DNA of 64,000 bases from Actinomyces ruminis (GTDB lineage Bacteria; Actinomycetota; Actinomycetes; Actinomycetales; Actinomycetaceae), in the NCBI RefSeq assembly GCF_002154335.2, contig NZ_MTPX02000039.1, forward strand, positions 56,043 to 120,042, given 5' to 3'. The position numbers and the translations under genes are program-made. The first letter of the stretch is position 1, and each line of letters begins with the position of its first letter. Below, one piece after another: positions 28,526-36,300 of the stretch. The notes beneath the pieces are model-generated. The model had not been told where the DNA came from and made no database searches. It saw only the letters and a program-made list of their open reading frames with translations.

Positions 28526-29947
28526 TCAGCTGCGGGGCAGGGCCGCGCCGATGGCCTCGCTCAGATGCGCAACCGGTAGCACGCGCATGCCGTCTACGTC
28601 GCGCAGCTCCTCAGACCCGGCCAGCGGCACGATGGCACGATCAAAGCCCAGGCGTGCCGCCTCCGCCAGTCGCCGCTGCACGCCCACAGTCGCCCGCACC
28701 TCCCCGGTCAGTCCGACTTCCCCGAAGGCCACCAAGCCGGGGGGAGTGGGCAGGTTTTGCGCGGCGGAGACGACGGCGATTGCCACCGCCAGGTCCGTGG
28801 CCGGCTCCACTGCCCGCGCCCCGCCCACGGTGGAGACGTAAACGTCGGTGGTGGACGTGTCCACTCGCAGTCGGGCCGCCAGCACCGCCAGCGCCATCGC
28901 CACCCGGGAGTGGTCCACCCCGGAGGTGGTGCGGCGCGGCGAGCCGGCGGCGGTCCCGGCAACCAGCGCCTGGATTTCTACCGGCATGGGACGGCGTCCC
29001 TCCAACGTCACCGTGGCGCAGGTGCCCGGCACCTCGCTGCGCGCCGCAGACAGGAACAGGCCCGAGGGGTCGGCCAGGCCGACGATGCCGCGCTCGCCCA
29101 GGTCGAAACAGCCGACCTCATCGGTGGGGCCGTAGCGGTTCTTCACCGCCCGCAGCAGCCGCAGCCGGGCATGCCGGTCGCCCTCGAACTGGCAGACGAC
29201 GTCCACCAGGTGCTCCAGCACTCGCGGCCCCGCAATGCCGCCGTCCTTGGTCACGTGCCCGACCAGCAGCACCGGGATGGCCCGCTCCTTGGCTACCTGA
29301 ATGAGCGCGCTCGCCACCGCCCGCACCTGAGTGACCCCGCCCGCTCCGCCCTCGACCTGCGCGGAGGCAATGGTCTGAATGGAGTCCACGACCAGCAGTG
29401 ATGGCGCGGCATCCTGGACGTGCCCGAGTAACGCACCCAGCTCCGTCTCGGCGGCCAGCAGCAGTGCCGGGTCGATGGCGCCGATGCGCTCGGCGCGCAG
29501 CCGCACCTGACTGGCCGACTCTTCCCCGGTCACGTACAACACCGGTCCCTGCCCGCGCTCGCGGGAGGTTGCGGCGGCCTTTGCGGCCACATCCAGCAGC
29601 AGCGTGGACTTGCCGACGCCGGGCTCTCCGGCCAGCAGCGCCACCGCCCCCGGCACGACGCCGCCGCCCAGAACCCGGTCCAGTTCGCCCACCCCGGTGG
29701 GGCGGGCGCGGGCCTCCTCCGCGCTGACCTCCGCGATGGGACGGGCGGCGACCGCGGGGCGTACGGCCGCGGCCGCCACGGGAACGCGCCCGGGGGAACC
29801 GATCCCGCCCGGGGCGGGCTCGACGAACTCCTCCAGCGTGCCCCAGGCGCGGCACTCGCGGCACTGACCGAGCCACTTGGGGCTGGTCCAGCCGCATTCG
29901 GTGCACACGTAGGAAGTGCGTGCCTTGGCAGTCTTCGTGGTGGCCAT
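28526..29947 (-). CDS. radA: DNA repair protein RadA/Sms
   Basis: 473 residues, unbroken. The N-terminal four-cysteine zinc motif (CTECGWTSPKWLGQCREC) is followed by a RecA-like ATPase core with Walker A GEPGVGKSTLL, Walker B SLLVVDSIQTI, the RadA-specific KNRYGPTDEVG motif, and a C-terminal Lon-protease-like domain (STVGGARAVEPATDLAVAIA, FGEVGLTGEVRATVG). RadA is a hexameric helicase that processes recombination intermediates. An A-rich stretch, MATTKTAKARTS, opens the protein. It forms a conserved neighbourhood with disA. Confidence 0.97.
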   Translation of the reverse strand: MATTKTAKARTSYVCTECGWTSPKWLGQCRECRAWGTLEEFVEPAPGGIGSPGRVPVAAAAVRPAVAARPIAEVSAEEARARPTGVGELDRVLGGGVVPGAVALLAGEPGVGKSTLLLDVAAKAAATSRERGQGPVLYVTGEESASQVRLRAERIGAIDPALLLAAETELGALLGHVQDAAPSLLVVDSIQTIASAQVEGGAGGVTQVRAVASALIQVAKERAIPVLLVGHVTKDGGIAGPRVLEHLVDVVCQFEGDRHARLRLLRAVKNRYGPTDEVGCFDLGERGIVGLADPSGLFLSAARSEVPGTCATVTLEGRRPMPVEIQALVAGTAAGSPRRTTSGVDHSRVAMALAVLAARLRVDTSTTDVYVSTVGGARAVEPATDLAVAIAVVSAAQNLPTPPGLVAFGEVGLTGEVRATVGVQRRLAEAARLGFDRAIVPLAGSEELRDVDGMRVLPVAHLSEAIGAALPRS

Positions 29948-29990
29948 GCCGGCAGGCTACCGGGAGCCGCCGACACGAATTCGCACGTGT

Positions 29991-30481
29991 TCAGGACGCC
30001 GTCGGGCCGTAGCTGCCAGAGCCGTACCCCTGGTATGCGGATGGCTGTGTCTGCACAGGCGCAGTGGGTTGGGTGGGCGGCATGGGCTGCTGGGCTTGGT
30101 TGTAGCTGGGCATCTGGCCGTAGACCGGCGCCGGCCCTTGCCCCGGGGCCTGCCCATAACCCGGGGTCGGGCCATAGCCGGCAGCCAACGGGGCACCGGT
30201 AAGGGGATCGCGTCCGAGCCGCTCGGCGAGCAGCTGCCGGTCCTTTGGGCGCACCAAGTGGGGGGACTTGGCGAGGATTCTCTCGTCGATTGCGCGTGCG
30301 GCACCAATGGTGAAGAACATCAGGCGACCGCCAGGGCGCGAAGACCGAATCTGAATCCTAGGTATCCGACGAACACGCCGAGGATCAGGTAGACGCCCGC
30401 GACGCCAATCACGATCGCCGCCGTCATCAGCGCCCAGTAGTACTTGGAGTGGGGGACGCGCTGCTGGTTCTGGTTCCTCAT
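29991..30481 (-). CDS. small two-helix membrane protein with Pro/Gln/Tyr tail (frameshift)
   Basis: From ATG 30481 (GAGGAGG upstream) a 53-codon frame reads MRNQNQQRVPHSKYYWALMT and a first helix AAIVIGVAGVYLILGVFVGY, ending LGFRFGLRALAVA-stop at 30320. A second frame starts at the overlapping ATG (MFFTIGAARAIDERIL) and runs to 29991. Restoring one C (GCC-TGATG near 30321) fuses them to ALAVALMFFTIGAARA, a natural second helix, giving about 163 residues. The tail has GYGPTPGYGQAPGQGPAP-type repeats, like other membrane proteins here. The alternative is two coupled small genes. Function unknown. Confidence 0.6.
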
Positions 30482-30773
30482 GGGAGGCCTCCTCGGACAA
30501 GATGTAGGTAACTAATTGGTATATGGCCAGTATTGGCGCTTATTCGGGTGGCGGCAAGGCTTGCCCATGGGCAGCGCTCCCCGGCAGTTCTGCGACTCCG
30601 CCCGCCGCAATGCGCGCATGCCTTCGCTTCGTGGAGTGGGCTTCGGGTCTGGCGGGTCGAGGACGGCGGCGGCTGCAGAAGCGCCTTGCCGGGCGGGTGC
30701 GAGGCATAGGAAAATGCCCTAGACCGAGCCCCGGACGCCCGGCGCCGGGGCCGCGACCGAAGGATGATCGTCT

Positions 30774-31910
30774 TTGGCCGACTCCGCCCGCATTCGCCAA
30801 CTGAGCCGCCGCAGTCTCCTGGCCGGGGCCGCTGCCGCGGGCGCCGCCGCACTGCTCGCGGCCTGCGCCTCCGACGGCAGCAGTACTGCGGGCCCCTCCG
30901 CCGCTGCGGGCAACGCCTCCCAGGGCGCCACCGAGTCCTTCCCCATCACCATCGCTCACACCTACGGCTCCACCACGATCGCGGCCGAGCCGACCCGCAT
31001 CGTGGCCATTTCCACCGTCGACGCCGATGTGGTCATCTCCCTCGGCGTGGTCCCCATCGGCATGCCCGCCGTCGCCGCTGGTGCCGACGGCGAGGACGCC
31101 TACCCCTGGACCACGGCGGGTCTTGAAGCGCTGGGAGCCGGATGGGATACCGCCGCGGCGCCGACCCTGTACGGCGCTGCGGACGCCGTCGACGTTGATG
31201 CGGTCGCTGCCCTCGAGCCCGACCTGATCCTTGGGGTGCATTCGGGCATGAGCGAGGATGAGTACACGCGTCTGTCCGCCGTCGCACCCACCCTGGCCTA
31301 TCCGGCCGACGCCTCCGCCTACGAGGCCACCTGGGAGGCGGTGACCATCACGGTTGGAGGGGCGCTGGGGCGTTCCGCCGCTGCCGAGGCCCTGGTCAAC
31401 ACCACCACCGATGTGCTGACCACCGCCCGTACCCTGAATCCGTCCCTGTCCGGCGCCTCCTACGCGGCGGTCGCGCTCGATGCGAGCGGCCCGTCCATCA
31501 CCATGTTTACCGAGGTCGATACGCGTTCGCAGGTGCTGCAGCAACTCGGCCTGACGCGTGCACCTGCCGCTCAGAGCGTGGAGGAGGCCGCGGGAGCGGT
31601 TGCGGTGAACTACCCACTCAGCGAGGCAGCGCAGCTGGAGGCCGACCTGTTGTGGGCACAGGTGGACGGTGACGATGCCGTGGAGGCCATCGAGGTGGAC
31701 CCCCGGCTGGCCGAGATTCCGGCCGTTGCGAATGGCACGGCCCTGTTCGTAACCGACGAGGTCGCCGCCATGAGCCTGGCCGCCGCCTCCCCACTGTCAC
31801 TGCCGTGGTGCTGCGAGAACCACGTGCCCGACGTCGTTGCCGCCATCGAGGCGAGCCGGGCCACCGCGAGCGCCGCCGCGACTCCCGTCGCAAGCGCCAC
31901 GGCGTCGTGA
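30774..31910 (+). CDS. iron-siderophore ABC transporter binding lipoprotein 1
   Basis: 378 residues of the FhuD/FepB-like class III binding-protein fold. An N-terminal RRSLLAGAAAAGAAALLAAC combines a twin-arginine look with a lipobox. TRIVAISTVDADVVISLGVV and VAALEPDLILGVHSGMSEDE are typical of this fold. The start is TTG 30774 with GAAGGA about 10 bases upstream; no ATG or GTG fits. The tail is Ala/Thr-rich. The frame is intact. It lies upstream of an iron box, a second binding protein and the FecCD-type permeases. Confidence 0.85.
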   Translation: MADSARIRQLSRRSLLAGAAAAGAAALLAACASDGSSTAGPSAAAGNASQGATESFPITIAHTYGSTTIAAEPTRIVAISTVDADVVISLGVVPIGMPAVAAGADGEDAYPWTTAGLEALGAGWDTAAAPTLYGAADAVDVDAVAALEPDLILGVHSGMSEDEYTRLSAVAPTLAYPADASAYEATWEAVTITVGGALGRSAAAEALVNTTTDVLTTARTLNPSLSGASYAAVALDASGPSITMFTEVDTRSQVLQQLGLTRAPAAQSVEEAAGAVAVNYPLSEAAQLEADLLWAQVDGDDAVEAIEVDPRLAEIPAVANGTALFVTDEVAAMSLAAASPLSLPWCCENHVPDVVAAIEASRATASAAATPVASATAS

Positions 31911-31982
31911 ACCGGGCTGTCACCATATTGACCGACCTCGAAGATGGGATGAGACGGGGCTTGCCGTTTGCCTCGCGACAAC

Positions 31983-32016
31983 ATAGGTTGGCCTTACATA
32001 GGTGAAGCTGACCTAA
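31983..32016 (+). promoter_or_regulatory. overlapping DtxR/IdeR-type iron boxes
   Basis: The 19-mer ATAGGTGAAGCTGACCTAA (31998-32016) agrees at 15 of 19 positions with the DtxR/IdeR consensus TTAGGTTAGGCTAACCTAA. A second, weaker match (13 of 19) overlaps it at 31983-32001. They lie 76 bp upstream of the second binding-protein gene. DtxR-family repressors bind such sites when iron is plentiful, so the siderophore operon is probably iron-repressed. Confidence 0.7.
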
Positions 32017-32091
32017 GTTCGATGGGTCGGCGTAAGCCTATTCCTCTCGTGTGGACCGTGCCACGCGAGCCCTACCATCCCGAAGGAAGAC

Positions 32092-33103
32092 ATGTCTCGC
32101 AAGCTCCCTGCGCTCATGGCCCTGTCGGCTGCCGTCAGCCTTGCGCTCGCCGGCTGCTCCGGCACCACCGACTCCGCCTCTACCTCCGCGGCGTCCGACG
32201 CCGCCTCTGCCTCCGCCTCCCAGGCCTCCTCGGTCACTATCGCGGACAACCACGGCAGTGTGGAGGTCGCCCTGCCCGTGCAGCGGGCGGCCTCCACCGA
32301 CAACCGCACCTTTGAGGTCCTGGCCGACTGGGGTGTGCCGTTGGTCGCTGCCCCCAAGCAGCTCATCCCCTCTTCCATCACCGCCTACGACGCGACGAAG
32401 TCGCCGACATCGGCTCTCACCGGGAACCCGACCTGGAGGCGCTGGCGGCGGCCACACCCGACTTGGTGATCGTCGGGCAGCGCTTCTCCGACCAGTACGA
32501 CTCCATCGCCTCCCTCACCCCGGACGCCACCCTGCTCGACCTTGAACCGCGCGAGGGCGAGTCCTTCGACGCCGAACTCGAGCGCCAGGTGACCGCCCTG
32601 GGCCAGGTCTTCGGCAAGGAGGCCGAGGCCGAGCAGCTTATCGCCGACTTCGAGGACGCCCTGGAGCGTGCCCAGAACGCCTACGACGGCTCCTCCACCG
32701 TGATGGCCGTGATCGTCTCCGGTGGCGAGATCGGCTACTCCGGGCCCACCACCGGACGCACCTGGGGGCCGCTGTTCGACCTGCTCGAGCTGCAGCCCGC
32801 CCTCGAGGTCGAGGGCTCTACCGACGATCACCAGGCGACGACGTCTCCGTGGAGCAGATCGCCGAGTCCAACCCGGACTGGATCTTCGTCATGGACCGCG
32901 ACGCCGCCATCACCGCGGACGACCCGAGCTACACGCCCGCCGCGGATGTGATCGCCGGCAACGCCGCCCTACAGAACGTCACCGCGGTGACCTCCGGCCA
33001 GATCGTCTACGCCCCCGACGACACCTACACCAACGAGTCGATCATCACCTACACCGAGATCCTCAACTCGATCGCCGACGCCTTCGAAGGTGCCCAAAAC
33101 TGA
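32092..33103 (+). CDS. iron-siderophore ABC transporter binding lipoprotein 2 (two frameshifts)
   Basis: About 337 residues after restoring one base near 32393 (SITAYDA/DEVADIGSHREPDL) and one near 32835 (STDDHQ/GDDVSVEQIAESNPD). The signal peptide with lipobox ends VSLALAGC. The fold is FepB/FhuD-like: FEVLADWGVPLVAAP, LAAATPDLVIVGQRFSDQYD, ESNPDWIFVMDRDAAIT. GAAGGA precedes ATG 32092. It follows the iron box and leads the permease genes, so this is probably the cognate binding protein of the transporter; binding protein 1 may widen substrate range. Confidence 0.85.
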
Positions 33104-33129
33104 GCATCCGACAACTCTCAAAGTTGGGC

Positions 33130-34119
33130 ATGCCGGCTAGTGGCACGGCCGCCGCCCGCACCCGCGGGCCCCTGGCAACCCGGGGGCTCGCGGTCGGGCT
33201 GGTGGTAGTCCTGGCGCTGCTGGGACTGAGCCTGGCCACCGGCCAGTACTCGATCCTGTCCCACGCGGACGGCTGGGAGATGTTCCGCAATGTGCGCATT
33301 CCCCGCACCCTGGCCCTAGTGCTGGCCGGAGCCGCCATGAGCATGTCCGGCCTGGTCATGCAGCTGATCACCCAGAATCGCTTCGTGGAGCCCACCACCA
33401 CCGGCACCACCGAATGGGCCGGGCTGGGACTGCTGGCGGTGATGGTGCTCTTCCCGCGCGCCAGCGTGCTGGGGCGAATGGTAGGCGCCGTGACGGCGGC
33501 CTTCATCGGCACCATGGTGTTCTTCCTGCTGCTGCGCCGGGTCTCGCTGCGCTCCTCCCTGCTGGTACCCATCATCGGCATGATGCTCGGCGCGGTTGTC
33601 AGCGCAGTCTCCACCTTCTTCGCCCTGCAAACCGACATGCTGCAGTCCCTGGGGGTGTGGTTCCAGGGCAGCTTCACCTCGGTGTACCGGGGCCAGTACG
33701 AGGTGCTGTGGATCGTGGTGGCGGTGGTGGCCGCCATCTTCTACTACGCCGACCACCTCACCGCCGTCGGTCTGGGTGAGGATGTGGCAACCAATATCGG
33801 CGTCGACTACCGGCGCACGGTGCTGATCGGCACCGCTCTAGTGGCCGTGGCCACCGGCACCGTCACCGTGGTGGTAGGCTCCCTGCCCTTTCTCGGGCTG
33901 ATCGTGCCGAACCTGGTGTCCATGCGCCGCGGCGACGACCTGCGCTCCAACCTGCCCTGGGTGTGCTTGGTGGGCATCGGCCTGATCACCGTCTGCGACC
34001 TGCTCGCCCGCACCATCATCGCCCCCTTCGAAATCCCGGTGGCCGTGGTGCTGGGCCTGGTGGGCGCGGCCGTGTTCATCGCCCTCATCATCCGTCAGAC
34101 CAGGAGGGGATGGGCATGA
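33130..34119 (+). CDS. FecCD-family iron-siderophore permease 1
   Basis: 329 residues, with about nine to ten membrane helices, of the FecCD/BtuC permease family. Typical segments are RIPRTLALVLAGAAMSMSGL (start of the conserved coupling region), VLFPRASVLGRMVGAVTAAF and VVVGSLPFLGLIVPNLV. ATG 33130 is used; a TTG six bases upstream is possible and no strong ribosome-binding site is visible. The stop overlaps the next permease start (ATGA). The two permeases form a heterodimer with the ATPase at 35285. Confidence 0.88.
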   Translation: MPASGTAAARTRGPLATRGLAVGLVVVLALLGLSLATGQYSILSHADGWEMFRNVRIPRTLALVLAGAAMSMSGLVMQLITQNRFVEPTTTGTTEWAGLGLLAVMVLFPRASVLGRMVGAVTAAFIGTMVFFLLLRRVSLRSSLLVPIIGMMLGAVVSAVSTFFALQTDMLQSLGVWFQGSFTSVYRGQYEVLWIVVAVVAAIFYYADHLTAVGLGEDVATNIGVDYRRTVLIGTALVAVATGTVTVVVGSLPFLGLIVPNLVSMRRGDDLRSNLPWVCLVGIGLITVCDLLARTIIAPFEIPVAVVLGLVGAAVFIALIIRQTRRGWA

Positions 34120-35288
34120 CTCCTCACACCTTTGCTGCCCCGGCTACCCCGGCGACGACGGCCCCCAAGACCACCGGAGTCCCACCCGCCGTCGAAGCCC
34201 CGCCCGCCGTCGAGGTCCCGGCCGGCCCCGCACCGGAGGTTCCCGCCCCGCACGCCCCGGTCGATGCCACGGATCGTTCGGGCGCCGCCCGTCGCTCCGG
34301 CGCCTTCGCCACCCCCGCCGCCCGCCGTCGCTGGTGGCTGACCTACCTGGCCGTCACCGGCCTGGCGCTGTGCTTCGCCGTCGGCCTGCTGGTCTGGAAG
34401 AACCCGATGCCGCCGGGCAGCCGCGGCTTCTGGCTCATCGCCGAGCGGCGCCTGGACGCCATCATCGCCATGGTCGTGGTGGCCCTGTGCCAGGCCCTGG
34501 CCACCGTCGCCTTCCAGACCGCCACAGGCAACCGCATCATCACGCCGTCGCTCATGGGATTTGAGTCCCTGTACCGGGCCATCCAGACCGCCACCATCTT
34601 CTTCTTCGGAGCCGCCGGCCTGACTGCCACCCGCACCGCCCCCATGTTTGCCCTGCGACTGCTGCTCATGGTGGGGTTGTCACTGCTGCTGTACTCCTGG
34701 CTGCTCACCGGTGGCACGCGGAACCTCTACTCGATGCTGCTGATCGGCATTGTCATCGGCTCCGCGCTCGGGAGCCTGACCACCTTCATGCAGCGCCTGC
34801 TCACGCCCAGCGAGTTCGACCTGCTCTCCGCCCGGCTGTTCGGCTCCATCGCCAACGCCGACCCCGAGTACTACCCGATCGCCATCCCGCTGGTGGTGGT
34901 CTGCGCCGCGGCCCTGCTGGCGTACTCGCGTCGGCTCAACGTGCTCGCCCTGGGCCGGGACACCGCCACCACCCTCGGGCTCAGCCACACCCGCGCCACG
35001 ATCGGCGTGCTGGTGCTGGTCTCGGTGCTCATGGCCACCTCCACGGCGCTGGTCGGACCCATGACCTTCCTCGGCTTCCTGGTGGCGACGCTGTCCTACC
35101 AGCTGTCCGGCACTTACGACCACCGCTACCTGTTCCCCATGGCCGCGAGCCTGGGACTGCTGGTGCTCACCGGCGCCTACTTCATCATGCGGCACATCTT
35201 CTACGCCCAGGGCGTCGTCTCCATCATCGTTGAGCTGGTGGGCGGCTCGGTGTTCCTCGTCGTCGTGCTCAGAAAGGGGCGGCTGTGA
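34116..35288 (+). CDS. FecCD-family iron-siderophore permease 2
   Basis: 390 residues. An unusually long Pro/Ala-rich cytoplasmic start (~65 residues) precedes the FecCD membrane domain: RRLDAIIAMVVVALCQALAT, TGNRIITPSLMGFESLYRAI, TALVGPMTFLGFLVATLSYQ. ATG 34116 has AGGAGGGG seven bases upstream and is preferred to ATG 34110, which lies directly against it. It overlaps both neighbours (ATGA with permease 1; the ATPase GTG overlaps its stop), so the three genes are translationally coupled. Confidence 0.87.
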   Translation: MTPHTFAAPATPATTAPKTTGVPPAVEAPPAVEVPAGPAPEVPAPHAPVDATDRSGAARRSGAFATPAARRRWWLTYLAVTGLALCFAVGLLVWKNPMPPGSRGFWLIAERRLDAIIAMVVVALCQALATVAFQTATGNRIITPSLMGFESLYRAIQTATIFFFGAAGLTATRTAPMFALRLLLMVGLSLLLYSWLLTGGTRNLYSMLLIGIVIGSALGSLTTFMQRLLTPSEFDLLSARLFGSIANADPEYYPIAIPLVVVCAAALLAYSRRLNVLALGRDTATTLGLSHTRATIGVLVLVSVLMATSTALVGPMTFLGFLVATLSYQLSGTYDHRYLFPMAASLGLLVLTGAYFIMRHIFYAQGVVSIIVELVGGSVFLVVVLRKGRL

Positions 35289-36037
35289 TCGAGCTGGACG
35301 AAGTGCGCAAGGTCTACAACTCCGAGGTTGCCATTGGGCCGGTGACGCTGGACATCCCCGCGGGCGGCATCACCGCCTTCATTGGCCCCAACGGGGCGGG
35401 CAAGTCCACCCTGCTGACCATGGTGGGGCGCCTGCTGGGCATTGACGAGGGCGCGGTGCGCGTGGCCGGGCTGGATGTGTCCTCCACCAAGTCGGCGGAT
35501 CTGGCCCGGGTGCTGTCCATCCTGCGGCAGGAGAACCACTTCATCACCCGTCTCACCGTGCGCCAGCTGGTGGGCTTCGGGCGCTTCCCCTACTCGCGGG
35601 GCCGCCTTACCGCCGACGACGAGCGCATCATTACCCGCTACATCGACTTCTTCGGCCTGGGGGAGCTGGAGGGGCGGCACCTGGACGAGCTCTCCGGCGG
35701 GCAGCGGCAGCGCGCGTATGTGGCGATGGTGCTGTGCCAGGAGACCGACTACGTGCTGCTGGACGAGCCGTTGAACAACCTGGATATCGCTCACTGCGTG
35801 GAGATGATGAACCACCTGGAACGGGCCGCCAAGGAGTTCGGCCGCACGGTCCTGATCGTCCTGCACGACATCAACTTCGCGGCCCGCTACGCCGATCGCA
35901 TCTGCGCGTTGCGGGACGGTGCGGTGTTCCGCTTCGGCCCGCCGACGGAGATCATGCGGGGCGACGTGCTCACCGCCGTCTTCGGCACTCCCATCCAGGT
36001 GATCGAGGGTCCGGCGGGGCCGTTAGCCTGTTACTAG
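35285..36037 (+). CDS. iron-siderophore ABC transporter ATPase
   Basis: 250 residues with all ABC motifs: Walker A GPNGAGKSTLL, signature LSGGQRQRAYVAMVL, Walker B YVLLDEPLNNLD and the H-loop VLIVLHDINFA. It resembles FecE/VctC-type ATPases. The start is GTG 35285 overlapping the permease stop (GTGA). It drives import by the two FecCD permeases and ends the iron operon. Array B and a long-stem hairpin follow before convergent tkt. Confidence 0.93.
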   Translation: MIELDEVRKVYNSEVAIGPVTLDIPAGGITAFIGPNGAGKSTLLTMVGRLLGIDEGAVRVAGLDVSSTKSADLARVLSILRQENHFITRLTVRQLVGFGRFPYSRGRLTADDERIITRYIDFFGLGELEGRHLDELSGGQRQRAYVAMVLCQETDYVLLDEPLNNLDIAHCVEMMNHLERAAKEFGRTVLIVLHDINFAARYADRICALRDGAVFRFGPPTEIMRGDVLTAVFGTPIQVIEGPAGPLACY

Positions 36038-36068
36038 AGGTGGGCACGCTGGCTGCGCTCGGCGCGTT

Positions 36069-36172
36069 CCACGACCCTGGGCCGCATTGCACGACCTTGG
36101 TGCATGTTGCACGACCACCCCGGGGTCGTGGAAAGCACCCCAAGGTCGTGGAACAGCGCCGGGGGTCGTGGA
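36069..36172. repeat. inverted tandem array B (20-bp period)
   Basis: CACGACC occurs at 36070, 36090 and 36110, exactly 20 bp apart. Its complement GGTCGTG occurs at 36124, 36144 and 36164, again 20 bp apart. The fuller unit is about GGTCGTGGAA-N-GC-N-CC, with bases between words only partly conserved. The centre (36110-36130) is itself nearly palindromic. It lies between the convergent ABC ATPase and tkt genes. Same design as arrays A, C, D and E with a different word. Confidence 0.75.
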
Positions 36173-36216
36173 ATGCACCCCGGGAGCGTCTAGAGCGGGA
36201 GGGCGGACACTGGCCG

Positions 36217-36286
36217 GGCGTGGGCGGGCGGAGTTTCTGGTCAGGCGTGGGCGAGCGCTGACTGAGGCGACCCGCCCGCCCACGCC
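36217..36286. terminator. long-loop hairpin between convergent genes
   Basis: A 15-bp perfect stem (GGCGTGGGCGGGCGG at 36217-36231 with its complement at 36272-36286) encloses 40 bases. It lies directly after the tkt stop on the minus strand and downstream of the iron operon on the plus strand, so it can end both. Confidence 0.55.
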
Positions 36287-36300
36287 TTGACAGATAATCG

